Under the pieces are notes generated by a model. It had not been told where the DNA came from. It saw only the letters and a program-made list of their open reading frames with translations, and ran no database searches. Positions 16,825 to 25,809 of a stretch of DNA of 64,000 nucleotides are shown piece by piece (positions within the stretch are counted from its first letter, which is position 1; each line of letters opens with the position of its first letter). The stretch comes from Psychrobacillus sp. FSL K6-2836 (GTDB taxonomy: Bacteria; Bacillota; Bacilli; Bacillales_A; Planococcaceae), in assembly GCF_038003085.1 (NCBI RefSeq), contig NZ_JBBOOM010000001.1:2852001-2916000 (forward strand), in the 5' to 3' direction. Position numbers and translations under genes: made by a program.

Positions 16825-17541
16825 ATGCATTTAATGATCGTTGGGGCGCATTGCGGAGATGGAGAGATTCAGGCTGGTGCAATTGCACACAAATATGCAC
16901 AAGCGGGTTATAAAGTCACGTTTCTTCATTTAACGGCGGGAGAAAAAGGAGCACCTGCCCACTTGGATGTCGAGACCTATCGCATGCAAAAGATAGAGGA
17001 AGCAAAAAAGGCAGCAGCCATCTTAGGAGGCACGAGCATTACGTTAAATCATCGGGATGCAGAGCTGACTTTCAATGAAGAGCTAGTAAAAGAAGTTGCA
17101 ACTATTTTCCGAAAAGAAAAACCAGATTTCGTCATAACACATTGGGTGAATAGTATGCATCCGGATCATGCTCTATGTCAGAAAATTGTACAGGATGCAT
17201 GGTTGAAGGCTTCCTTGCCCGGTTTTGATTTAGGGGGGCTGCCACCACATGGACTCCGACGCGTATTCCATAGTGAGAACTGGGAGGATATGGAAGGATA
17301 TGAACCTGATATCTATGTGGATGTCACGGATTCATTTGATGCATATTTGGAAGCTTTATCTTGTTACTGGTTCATCATGAACTCTACTAGTTTCAGATAC
17401 TATGACTATTACAAAGCACTTGGTACAACACGTGGATGTTTGGGTAGAACAAAATATGCCCAAACCTTACAAAATTCAAAAGGGCTGCATGTTCGCCGCG
17501 AAGGGCATATCCCAGGATTCCCTATTATGAAGGAGGTATAA
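16825..17541 (+). CDS. PIG-L family deacetylase
   Basis: A 238-residue LmbE/PIG-L metalloenzyme. The zinc site normally A-H-P-D-D appears as A-H-C-G-D-G-E (residues 8-14), and the second ligand as H-P-D-H after H-W-V-N-S-M. The family removes N-acetyl groups from GlcNAc-type sugars, as in BshB. In this cluster it may deacetylate a GlcNAc- or MurNAc-containing intermediate; the exact substrate is not known. It starts 10 nt after the amidase gene and ends 1 nt before nagZ. Confidence 0.8.
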   Translation: MHLMIVGAHCGDGEIQAGAIAHKYAQAGYKVTFLHLTAGEKGAPAHLDVETYRMQKIEEAKKAAAILGGTSITLNHRDAELTFNEELVKEVATIFRKEKPDFVITHWVNSMHPDHALCQKIVQDAWLKASLPGFDLGGLPPHGLRRVFHSENWEDMEGYEPDIYVDVTDSFDAYLEALSCYWFIMNSTSFRYYDYYKALGTTRGCLGRTKYAQTLQNSKGLHVRREGHIPGFPIMKEV

Positions 17542-17542
17542 A

Positions 17543-19111
17543 ATGAGCTTGCATAAAAAAGTGGGCCGATTAATGATAGCTGGTTTTAAGGGTATTACAA
17601 TGTCGGACGAGATAAAACACTTAATTCACGAATATCATATTGGTGGTGTCATACTATTTGGGCGAAACATTGGCACGCCACAGGAAATATTAGACCTGAC
17701 CAAAAGCTTGCAAAAAGAAGCGAAGGCTGCCGGATATACTTCTCCATTATTAATTTGTATTGACCAAGAAAATGGAGTGGTCCGCAGACTTGGTGAAGGT
17801 ACAACCATCATCCCAGGAGCCATGCTACTCGGGGCAACTCATAAGCCAAACCATGCGCGAAATGCTGGTTTTATGACCGGAAAAGAATTGAAAGCACTTG
17901 GCATCAACTGGAACTTGGCGCCAGTTGTTGATGTAAATAATAACCCGGAGAATCCAGTCATTGGCGTGCGTTCATTCGGTGAAAATGTGCAGGAAGTGAC
18001 GACGATGGCGAAGAATTCCATGCTTGGGATGCAGGAAGCGGGAATTATGACGACTCTGAAACATTTTCCAGGTCATGGAGATACAAGTGTGGACTCCCAT
18101 TTGGATCTACCCGTGATTGGACATGATTTGAAGAGGCTGCATGAGATTGAACTGGTGCCATTCAAGGACTGTATCGCAGCTGGAGCAGATGCCATTATGA
18201 GTGCTCATGTGTATTTCCCAGCGCTTGAAAAAGAGTCAAACACCCCTGCAACGTTATCTCGCTCGGTAATTTCGGGACTTCTTCGGAAAGAACTAGGTTT
18301 TGAAGGTGTCATCACTACGGATTGTATGGAAATGGATGCTATTGCAAAAGGTATTGGAACTGTCAATGGATGCGTCAAGGCGGTTGAAGCGGGTGTTGAC
18401 TTAGTGATGGTATCTCATATCCATTCCTTGCAGGAAGAATCTATCTTAAAAATGGTGGAGGCAGTCCGAAATAATACGATAACAGAGCAACAAATCGATC
18501 AATCAATTAATCGAATTGAACGAATGATTTCCAACTACACATCCTGGGATGAGATTGAGAAAATACAAGAGGTTGCTAGCTTCGTGGGTTCACAGATACA
18601 TCATGACCAAATGAAAACCATTTATAAGGATGGAATCACATTGGTTAGTAGGGAAGGTAAGTCGATTCAAGCGAATGACCGAGTTCTATTGATCTACCCG
18701 ACAAACGTTTACGCAACTATGGTCGAGGATAAACGCTATGCAACACTAGAAATGGCCGAAAAACTAAAGAAAGTTCACTCACAAGTGGATGAAATTGAAG
18801 TGGATCCAACCCGTTATGAAGAAGTGTTGGAAAATGCTATTGACAAAGTGAATAACTACGACCATATCGTGGTGCTGACACTTAATGCAGTGCAGCATGG
18901 AAACCAGCAGAAGCTCGTTCATCAAATAATCGCTTCCGGGAAGCCAGTGGATGTGGTAGCGATTCGTTCGCCTTACGATGCCTCTTACTTTCCACAGGCG
19001 AATCGTATGATTTGTGCATTTGAGTTCACGCAAACGGCATTTGAAATAGTGGCAGAGTATCTCGTAGGAAGAACAGAAATTAATGGGAAATTGCCCGTTA
19101 CATTATTCTAA
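17543..19111 (+). CDS. nagZ: Beta-N-acetylglucosaminidase, GH3
   Basis: 522 residues. The GH3 domain (about 1-340) shows I-D-Q-E-N-G, K-H-F-P-G-H-G-D-T-S-V-D-S-H with the NagZ-specific Asp-His acid/base dyad, and the nucleophile aspartate in T-T-D-C-M-E-M-D. A C-terminal alpha/beta domain (about 360-520) follows. NagZ removes GlcNAc from GlcNAc-MurNAc. B. subtilis NagZ is exported; this one starts M-S-L-H-K-K-V-G-R-L without any signal, so it should be cytoplasmic. GAAGGAGG precedes the ATG. Confidence 0.9.
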   Translation: MSLHKKVGRLMIAGFKGITMSDEIKHLIHEYHIGGVILFGRNIGTPQEILDLTKSLQKEAKAAGYTSPLLICIDQENGVVRRLGEGTTIIPGAMLLGATHKPNHARNAGFMTGKELKALGINWNLAPVVDVNNNPENPVIGVRSFGENVQEVTTMAKNSMLGMQEAGIMTTLKHFPGHGDTSVDSHLDLPVIGHDLKRLHEIELVPFKDCIAAGADAIMSAHVYFPALEKESNTPATLSRSVISGLLRKELGFEGVITTDCMEMDAIAKGIGTVNGCVKAVEAGVDLVMVSHIHSLQEESILKMVEAVRNNTITEQQIDQSINRIERMISNYTSWDEIEKIQEVASFVGSQIHHDQMKTIYKDGITLVSREGKSIQANDRVLLIYPTNVYATMVEDKRYATLEMAEKLKKVHSQVDEIEVDPTRYEEVLENAIDKVNNYDHIVVLTLNAVQHGNQQKLVHQIIASGKPVDVVAIRSPYDASYFPQANRMICAFEFTQTAFEIVAEYLVGRTEINGKLPVTLF

Positions 19112-19143
19112 ATGATATTTTTTTTTAGAATATTAAAAAAGTA

Positions 19144-19189
19144 TTGATATTTAATTTCGGAACAACTAAAATATGTGTAAGCGCTTTTA
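19144..19189 (+). promoter_or_regulatory. Internal promoter and cre-like site before anmK
   Basis: TTGATA (19144-19149), 17-bp spacer, TAAAAT (19167-19172). Immediately downstream TGTAAGCGCTTTTA (19176-19189) resembles the CcpA cre site, with the core AAGCGCTT palindrome. A cre at the transcription start would repress the anmK-transporter part when preferred sugars are present. Confidence 0.6.
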
Positions 19190-19207
19190 TCGAAAGGAAG
19201 GATGCTC

Positions 19208-20368
19208 GTGAAGCCCATGCGTGTTTGTGGATTAATGTCAGGTACATCCCTTGATGGACTTGATATCGCCATTGCTGATTTCTCGTTTGTTTCTGACAAG
19301 CTAACGTATGAACTGAAGCATTTCGTGACAATGGACTACCCAGAAGAATTGACAGCTCAGCTATTCAAGCTGATGGATCCACTAGCTCCACTGAATCATG
19401 TATCTTCGATGAATATGTATTTAGGAGAACTGTATGCAAAGCTTATCAAAGATTCTTTAGTAGATTCAGAGATTGAATATGCGTCGATAGATTTGATCAG
19501 CTCGCATGGACAAACGATTTGGCACGAGCCAATCGCTGCAAGCAAGCGAGAATTTGCAAGGGCCAATACCATGCAAATTGGCGATATTTCAGCCTTGGCT
19601 GAATATGCGGGTAAGCCGGTCATTGGTGATTTCCGAACACGAGATATGGCAGCTGGAGGGCAAGGAGCTCCGCTCGTACCATTTGCAGACCAGCTTCTTT
19701 TTCAATCGAGTACAAATGGGCGAGTGCTCGTTAATATTGGAGGAATTGCCAATATTACAGTGTTAGCACCCACTCCAAATGGCAAAGAAGTACTTGCATA
19801 TGATACCGGACCGGGAAACATGATAATCGATTCCTTTGTATCCAAGTTTACCGGTGGTAAGCAGAGCTACGATTCTAACGGAGAACTAGCTAAATCAGGT
19901 AATATCCATTTGGAATGGTTGAACCAACTTATGGAGAATGATTACTTTTCATTACCTGCACCAAAAAGTACAGGAAGAGAGTTGTTTGGTGCTGCATATG
20001 CTGAAAAGCTATGGAACCAAGGAGATGAATATGGTTGCTCAGCAGAAGATAAAATTGCTACGGTCACTATGTTAACCGCTAAATCATTAGGTCTTGAGAT
20101 TGAGCAATACATTAAGTCTCATGATTTGAAGGAAGTAATCATCAGCGGTGGAGGTGTCCATAACAAGACGCTCTTATCCTATTTAACTGACATGCTTCCA
20201 GATCAGGTCAAAGTGAAAGCACTAGATGAAATTGGTTTCAACAGTGATGCGAAAGAGGCTTTTGTATTTGCATTACTTGGTTATTTAGGGTTTCAAAAAG
20301 TTCCAAATAATTTACCCTCCACAACAGGAGCAAAAAGACAAACAATTTTGGGGAAAATTGCTTGGTAA
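19208..20368 (+). CDS. anmK: Anhydro-N-acetylmuramic acid kinase
   Basis: About 386 residues, full AnmK length. Motifs: G-L-M-S-G-T-S-L-D-G-L-D near the N-terminus, S-S-H-G-Q-T-I-W-H, G-D-F-R, and I-I-S-G-G-G-V-H-N near 305. It opens the 1,6-anhydro ring of anhydroMurNAc and phosphorylates it to MurNAc-6-phosphate, the MurQ substrate. Presence beside murK gives the cluster two entry kinases. GTG 19208 is 6-7 nt after GGAAGG; the ATG at 19202 abuts that site. Confidence 0.92.
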   Translation: MKPMRVCGLMSGTSLDGLDIAIADFSFVSDKLTYELKHFVTMDYPEELTAQLFKLMDPLAPLNHVSSMNMYLGELYAKLIKDSLVDSEIEYASIDLISSHGQTIWHEPIAASKREFARANTMQIGDISALAEYAGKPVIGDFRTRDMAAGGQGAPLVPFADQLLFQSSTNGRVLVNIGGIANITVLAPTPNGKEVLAYDTGPGNMIIDSFVSKFTGGKQSYDSNGELAKSGNIHLEWLNQLMENDYFSLPAPKSTGRELFGAAYAEKLWNQGDEYGCSAEDKIATVTMLTAKSLGLEIEQYIKSHDLKEVIISGGGVHNKTLLSYLTDMLPDQVKVKALDEIGFNSDAKEAFVFALLGYLGFQKVPNNLPSTTGAKRQTILGKIAW

Positions 20369-20393
20369 AATCGACGATTGGGGGAAATGGAAA

Positions 20394-21725
20394 ATGAAGA
20401 AAGTGTTTAAAAAGTCAGCACTTGCACTTGCAACTCTAGGGTTGGCAGCATCAGTTTTGGCAGCATGTAATGGTGATTCTGAAGAGGTCGGCAATGCGGA
20501 AGAGTTCAAGGGGAAAATCACGATTTGGGATGGTCCAAGATGGCCAGACAAAGACGACAATAAATTCCACTGGCTAGAAGCGAAGATCAAGGAATACGAA
20601 GAGGCTAATGAAGGTGTTGAAGTGGACCTTGTTCAAGTTCCTTGGGCAGAAATGGGCGACAAACTAGGGGTAGCGATTGCTGGTAAATCATGGCCGGATA
20701 TTGCTCCAGTTGATATTAGTGGTAGTGCAGTTAGTATAGATCATATCGAACAAGGGGTAGTGGAACCATTAGATGCGTTCTTGGATAAGGATGAAAAAGC
20801 AGATTTTTATGAAAATGCTTTGGATGCTTACACATATGATGATAAGTTATACGGAATTCCAAATAGTATCACGTTGCACTCGATGTTATTGAACTTAGAC
20901 TTATTTGAAGAAGCAGGTGTGACACCTCCTGAAAATGGGAAGTGGACATATGATGAATTTTTAGAAGCTGCAAAAAAATTGACGTTTGACCGAGATGGTG
21001 ACGGAAAGACAGACGTTTACGGTTTTTCTACGTATATCATGCCTGGTTATTATGAAGCTTGGCCATTCTTCTACAAAAATGGTGGATCACCACTGAACGA
21101 AGATATGACGGAGTTCACATTTGATTCACCAGAAGCTATTCAAGCAATCCAAGATTTGGCCGATTTAAAGCTGACTGAAAAAGTGGCACCTGAAACTCAT
21201 GGTGGTGCAGATGTAGGTGGAACGTTCCAAGCATGGGCCAATGAAGAACAACGCACAGTAGCAATGCAACCATGGGCAACTTGGGCTATTGGAGCGGCAC
21301 AGGGAGCATATCCTACTAACTTTGCTGTAGCAGAATATCCAACAGGAGAAAATGAAGCTTCATCTACAATCGGTGGTGTTGGTGGATGGATTATGTTCCA
21401 CCAAGAAGAAGCGAATAAAAAAGCAGCAGTAGCTGACTTTATGAAATTTATATCAACGGCAGAAGAACAGTACAATATGGCGCAAAATTATGGTATTTTC
21501 CCTGCACGTATCAGTGCATCTGAAATGGATCCATTCAAAGATAATCCAGAAATGACACGTGCAATGGAAATGTCTGATCAAGTCGTTATGCTTCCTCGTC
21601 ATCCAGAGTGGAAAAAAATTGATGAAGCAATTCAAGCACAACTTCAATTAGTATTCAATGGTGAAAAAACAGCTGAAGATGCAATGGCAGATGCGAAAAA
21701 AGCTGTGGACGAATTATTAAAATAA
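20394..21725 (+). CDS. Sugar ABC transporter substrate-binding lipoprotein
   Basis: 443 residues. N-terminal lipoprotein signal with lipobox V-L-A-A-C near residue 23-27, then a type 1 (MalE-like) extracellular binding protein. A calcium-loop-like segment D-R-D-G-D-G-K-T-D lies near 200. The gene follows anmK closely and is followed by two permease genes, so it should bind the imported wall sugar (MurNAc, GlcNAc-MurNAc or anhydro forms; inference). I start at ATG 20394 (M-K-K-V-F-K-K) because this gives the signal peptide. Confidence 0.9.
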   Translation: MKKVFKKSALALATLGLAASVLAACNGDSEEVGNAEEFKGKITIWDGPRWPDKDDNKFHWLEAKIKEYEEANEGVEVDLVQVPWAEMGDKLGVAIAGKSWPDIAPVDISGSAVSIDHIEQGVVEPLDAFLDKDEKADFYENALDAYTYDDKLYGIPNSITLHSMLLNLDLFEEAGVTPPENGKWTYDEFLEAAKKLTFDRDGDGKTDVYGFSTYIMPGYYEAWPFFYKNGGSPLNEDMTEFTFDSPEAIQAIQDLADLKLTEKVAPETHGGADVGGTFQAWANEEQRTVAMQPWATWAIGAAQGAYPTNFAVAEYPTGENEASSTIGGVGGWIMFHQEEANKKAAVADFMKFISTAEEQYNMAQNYGIFPARISASEMDPFKDNPEMTRAMEMSDQVVMLPRHPEWKKIDEAIQAQLQLVFNGEKTAEDAMADAKKAVDELLK

Positions 21726-21785
21726 CCAACATTAAGCAGGCTCTGCATTACGCAAGCCTGCTTCATTTTTAGGAGGTTTCCCAAA

Positions 21786-22730
21786 ATGGCTCAAATTCCG
21801 ATGGGTACTGTACCCAAAAAAGAAACGGAGAAATTAAAGGTTATAAAAAAACCGAATAAAGGCGTTTTTCAACAAATGAAGAAAAATTATAGCGCCTACC
21901 TCTTTTTATTGCCAAAACTAATTTTATTCACACTATTCATTGCGATTCCAGTGATTTGGGCATTTGTCCTTTCATTTCAGGATCACAAAGTGTTTGGTAG
22001 TGAGTTTGCAGGTCTAGATAACTACATAAAAGTTTTTGAGAGTGAAGCTTTCAGGATTGCTTTGAAAAATACGTTATTGTTCACGGTTGTAACAGTACCA
22101 TTTGGTGTGATTAGTGCACTCGTAATTTCCTCTATGATTTTTGCACTAGGGAAATTTTCACAAAGTCTATTCAGGTCGGCATTTTATTTGCCGACTGTTA
22201 CTTCCATGGTAATCATCGCGATGGTATGGCGTTGGATGTACAACTATGAATTTGGATTGTTCAACTATGTTCTTGGCTGGTTTGGTATTGAGCAGATCAA
22301 TTGGCTTGGACAATCAGGAAGTGCACTTTGGGCATTAATCATCATGCAATGTCTAATCCCGTTCGGTGTAGGAATTATCATGTATCTTGCTTCCATGGGA
22401 TCGATATCTCAATCACTTTACGAAGCAGCTCGCATTGATGGAGCAAGTACCTTCAAGCAATGGCTTCACATTACTATTCCATTATTAAAACCTACGACGC
22501 TATATCTTGTTTTGCTAAGTACGATTGGTTCATTTCAGGTTTTCACTCAGATCATTATGATGACTGGTGGTGGACCGGGAAGTGCAACGGAAACATTGGT
22601 TCATTTAATTTACAAGACAGGTTTCCGAGATTTCGAATTTGGACTTGCTGCGGCTCAATCTGTCGTACTATTTGTTATCATCCTCATCTTCTCGATTATC
22701 CAGTTCCGGGTACTTCGACATGATGAGTGA
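21786..22730 (+). CDS. Sugar ABC transporter permease (MalF/LacF-like)
   Basis: 314 residues with six helices preceded by a basic cytoplasmic N-terminus of about 30 residues. The EAA loop is E-A-A-R-I-D-G-A-S near 215-223, which contacts the ATPase. Ribosome site AGGAGG. It ends overlapping the GTG of the second permease frame. No ATPase gene is present in the cluster, so an MsmX-type shared ATPase is expected. Confidence 0.9.
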   Translation: MAQIPMGTVPKKETEKLKVIKKPNKGVFQQMKKNYSAYLFLLPKLILFTLFIAIPVIWAFVLSFQDHKVFGSEFAGLDNYIKVFESEAFRIALKNTLLFTVVTVPFGVISALVISSMIFALGKFSQSLFRSAFYLPTVTSMVIIAMVWRWMYNYEFGLFNYVLGWFGIEQINWLGQSGSALWALIIMQCLIPFGVGIIMYLASMGSISQSLYEAARIDGASTFKQWLHITIPLLKPTTLYLVLLSTIGSFQVFTQIIMMTGGGPGSATETLVHLIYKTGFRDFEFGLAAAQSVVLFVIILIFSIIQFRVLRHDE

Positions 22731-22747
22731 TTGGAGGATCGATAATT

Positions 22748-23716
22748 ATGATAAAACACAAAAGTAGATTGAACAAACTAATTATTTTTGTTTTACTTTC
22801 CGTATTTGCAGTGGTTTCTTTACTTCCACTGTATTGGGTTTTCTCCACTTCTCTCCAGCTAAGCAGTTATCAATCAGAGGATATGGAACGTCCTGTTTCA
22901 TATGTGGATGCTAATCCACCCAAAATGTATCCAATGGGAATACCTCTCTATTTTGAGCATTGGGGAGAGGCAAGAGAAGCAGCGAAAGAGGGGGACTCTA
23001 AACAAGAGGCTTACCACCGTGGGATGATGAATCATATTGTTGATAATACATTTTCTAGCTACAAAAGCTTATTTCAAAAACATGATGTTGGAAAATGGTT
23101 TTTCAATAGTGTATATATTTCAGTCTTCGTTACACTCGGTATTTTACTGATCGATTCAATGGCGGGCTATGTACTGGCAAAGAAGAAATTCCCAGGACGA
23201 AATCTGATCTTCTGGATTATTATTTCAACGATGATGATCCCAGGGCAAGTAACACTTGTTCCTTTGTTCATTATGGTTGGGAACTTAGGTTTAATGGATA
23301 CTCATTGGGCTTTGATTTTGCCTGATTTATCTATGGTATTTGGAGTGTTCTTGATGAGACAGTTCATGTTCTCCATTCCGGATGAGCTGCTAGAAGCAGC
23401 CAAAATGGACGGTGCAAGTGAATGGAAGACGTTTTGGACAGTGGTTCTACCCCTTGCCAAACCAGGACTTGCAGCACTTGGAATCTTTACATTCATGAGT
23501 GTATGGAACTCTTTCCTATGGCCAATCATCGTCTTAAATAGCGCAGAATTGTACACGTTACCGGTAGGATTAAAAACTTTGCAGGACGCAAATCTAGCAA
23601 GCTTCAAACTATTGATGAGTGGTGCTGCAGTTGCTGCTATTCCAATGATTATCGTATTTATCCTATTCCAACGTTACTTCATTAAAGGTTTGACTTTTGG
23701 TGGTGTGAAGGAATAA
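22748..23716 (+). CDS. Sugar ABC transporter permease (MalG/LacG-like)
   Basis: About 322 residues. The first helix (about 8-30) is followed by an unusually long extracellular loop (about 35-110, rich in E, M, Y), then five helices and the EAA loop E-A-A-K-M-D-G-A-S near 219. ATG 22748 has GGAGG 10 nt upstream; the in-frame GTG at 22727 overlaps the previous stop. Its TAA overlaps the start of the namZ-like gene, indicating tight coupling. Confidence 0.9.
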   Translation: MIKHKSRLNKLIIFVLLSVFAVVSLLPLYWVFSTSLQLSSYQSEDMERPVSYVDANPPKMYPMGIPLYFEHWGEAREAAKEGDSKQEAYHRGMMNHIVDNTFSSYKSLFQKHDVGKWFFNSVYISVFVTLGILLIDSMAGYVLAKKKFPGRNLIFWIIISTMMIPGQVTLVPLFIMVGNLGLMDTHWALILPDLSMVFGVFLMRQFMFSIPDELLEAAKMDGASEWKTFWTVVLPLAKPGLAALGIFTFMSVWNSFLWPIIVLNSAELYTLPVGLKTLQDANLASFKLLMSGAAVAAIPMIIVFILFQRYFIKGLTFGGVKE

Positions 23717-24879
23717 TGATGCGCAAAGTGAAGCTTGGTATCGACGTTTTCATGGAACATCATGTGCAGGAACTTAAAGGTAAACGTATTGGACTACTGA
23801 CCAATCAAACGGGAGCAAATGCAGATCTCGTCTCGACAATACGATTATTTCATGAGCATCCACAGATCCAACTTACAGCACTCTATGCACCGGAGCATGG
23901 CCTAAAGACAAACACTAAGGAAGGCGAAAGGTTTTCAGACACTGTTCATAGTATGACAGGGGTACCTGTGTTTAGCTTATATGGAAAATCGAAAAAACCA
24001 ACCGATGCCATGCTAGAACCTGTTGACGCAATAGTCTTTGATATGCAAGATATTGGCTCACGTTATTATACGTATATTTACACGATGGCTTATATGATGG
24101 AAGCCTGTGCACGTACAGGTAAGAAAATGTATATTCTCGATCGTCCGAATCCAATCGGTGGACATATCGTGGAAGGGAACTTGGTCGATGCAAATTTCAC
24201 TTCTTTTGTAGGAATGTACCCAATCCCAAATCGCCACGGCATGACAGTAGGGGAATTGTCACTTTATTTTAATGAAGTGTTTGCTATTCATTGTGATATG
24301 AAGGTTATACAGATGGTAGGTTGGAAAAGAGACTCATTTTTCCATGAGACAGGATTGCCTTGGATACCACCGTCTCCAAACACTACGAGTTTGGACATGA
24401 TGCTGCTGTATCCAGGTACTTGTTTAATAGAAGGAACGAACTTATCGGAAGGACGTGGAACGACACAGCCCTTCGAAATAGTAGGTGCTCCGTTTATACA
24501 AGGAGAACAATTGCAGGAAGAAGTCAATTCGATGGATCTAGGAAACGTTCGAGCACGGGCAATTTCTTTCACACCTTCATACCAGAAATTCACAGGAGAA
24601 CCTTGTGAAGGTATCCAGCTTCATATTACCGACCGACATTCATTCCAACCAGTCCAAACTTTTGTGCGGATTTTGGCAGTCATTGCAAAATTGTATCCCA
24701 AGGATTTGGAGTTTCTGGAATATGGCAGTTTAAAGCATCCTATGTTTGATCTGCTTGCTGGAAACAGCCAGCTTAGGAATGTATTGATGACAGGGGAGAT
24801 AGAGGATTTTCTTCATCAATGTCATCTCGACGCAAGCAACTTTATAAAAATGAGGCAACCATACTTACTATATAGATAG
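23716..24879 (+). CDS. namZ: Exo-beta-N-acetylmuramidase (DUF1343, NamZ/YbbC-like)
   Basis: 387 residues of the DUF1343 family (glycoside hydrolase family 171). Motifs: L-G-I-D-V, R-I-G-L-L-T-N-Q-T-G, A-P-E-H-G, F-D-M-Q-D-I-G-S-R-Y-Y-T-Y, R-P-N-P-I-G-G, and N-L-S-E-G-R-G-T-T-Q-P-F-E. B. subtilis NamZ releases MurNAc from the non-reducing end of glycan fragments and is exported; this one begins M-M-R-K-V-K-L-G-I-D with no signal peptide. Its start overlaps the permease stop. murQ follows 12 nt later. Confidence 0.85.
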   Translation: MMRKVKLGIDVFMEHHVQELKGKRIGLLTNQTGANADLVSTIRLFHEHPQIQLTALYAPEHGLKTNTKEGERFSDTVHSMTGVPVFSLYGKSKKPTDAMLEPVDAIVFDMQDIGSRYYTYIYTMAYMMEACARTGKKMYILDRPNPIGGHIVEGNLVDANFTSFVGMYPIPNRHGMTVGELSLYFNEVFAIHCDMKVIQMVGWKRDSFFHETGLPWIPPSPNTTSLDMMLLYPGTCLIEGTNLSEGRGTTQPFEIVGAPFIQGEQLQEEVNSMDLGNVRARAISFTPSYQKFTGEPCEGIQLHITDRHSFQPVQTFVRILAVIAKLYPKDLEFLEYGSLKHPMFDLLAGNSQLRNVLMTGEIEDFLHQCHLDASNFIKMRQPYLLYR

Positions 24880-24891
24880 GAAGGCTGAGCG

Positions 24892-25803
24892 ATGGAAAAG
24901 TTATCAAGGTTAGCAACAGAAGAATCAAATCCAAAGTCAATAAGACTTGATGAAATGACCACAAATGAAGTGTTGAATATTATGAATGAGGAAGACCAAA
25001 CCATTGCGCTGGCGGTTCAAAAAGTGATTCCACAAATTGAACAGACAGTAGAAAAAGTCGTAAATGCTTTTAAAAGTGGAGGGCGACTTATATATGTAGG
25101 GGCCGGGACGAGTGGACGCATCGGTGTTTTGGATGCAGTAGAATGTCCGCCAACGTTCAGTACTTCGCATGAGCAGGTGCAAGCGGTTTTAGCAGGTGGA
25201 AAAGGAGCTATGTTCAACGCAGTAGAAGGCGCTGAAGACGATGAGCAGCTTGGTGCAACTGATTTGGAGAAGCTAGTTATTAAAAAGAATGACGTCATTA
25301 TCGGTATTGCAGCAAGTGGTCGTACGCCATATGTGAAAGGTGCACTCATCCATGCCAATTCTTGCGGTGCAACAACAGTCAGCCTTTCCAGTAATGAGCA
25401 CTCCACCATAAGCAACTTTGCACATATTAAAATTGAGATTGTGACAGGTCCGGAGGTATTAACTGGTTCTACAAGATTGCGTGCAGCAACCGCCCATAAA
25501 ATGATTCTTAACATGATTTCTACTACTGCGATGATTAAAATCGGAAAAGTATATAAAAACTTGATGGTAGATCTGAATGCTAGTAATTTTAAATTGCGAG
25601 AACGTGCGAAACAAATGGTATGTAATATTACGGATGTAACATACGAACAAGCTGAATCAGTGTTGGAAGAAACCGATTATGATGTAAAACTTGCTATCGT
25701 CATGATAATTGCCGAGGTCAAAAAAGAAAAAGCAGAGACACTGATTATAAATTCAAAAGGTTTTGTAAGAGAAGCAGTGAAACTAGCTTTTAATGAAGGG
25801 TGA
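24892..25803 (+). CDS. murQ: N-acetylmuramic acid 6-phosphate etherase
   Basis: 303 residues with an SIS sugar-isomerase domain: Y-V-G-A-G-T-S-G-R-I-G near 65-75, the acidic E-G-A-E-D near 110, I-G-I-A-A-S-G-R-T-P-Y near 137, and S-L-S-S-N-E. It cleaves the lactyl ether of MurNAc-6-P to GlcNAc-6-P and D-lactate, which then enters NagA/NagB metabolism encoded elsewhere. Length and motifs are complete. Confidence 0.95.
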   Translation: MEKLSRLATEESNPKSIRLDEMTTNEVLNIMNEEDQTIALAVQKVIPQIEQTVEKVVNAFKSGGRLIYVGAGTSGRIGVLDAVECPPTFSTSHEQVQAVLAGGKGAMFNAVEGAEDDEQLGATDLEKLVIKKNDVIIGIAASGRTPYVKGALIHANSCGATTVSLSSNEHSTISNFAHIKIEIVTGPEVLTGSTRLRAATAHKMILNMISTTAMIKIGKVYKNLMVDLNASNFKLRERAKQMVCNITDVTYEQAESVLEETDYDVKLAIVMIIAEVKKEKAETLIINSKGFVREAVKLAFNEG

Positions 25804-25809
25804 TGGACA

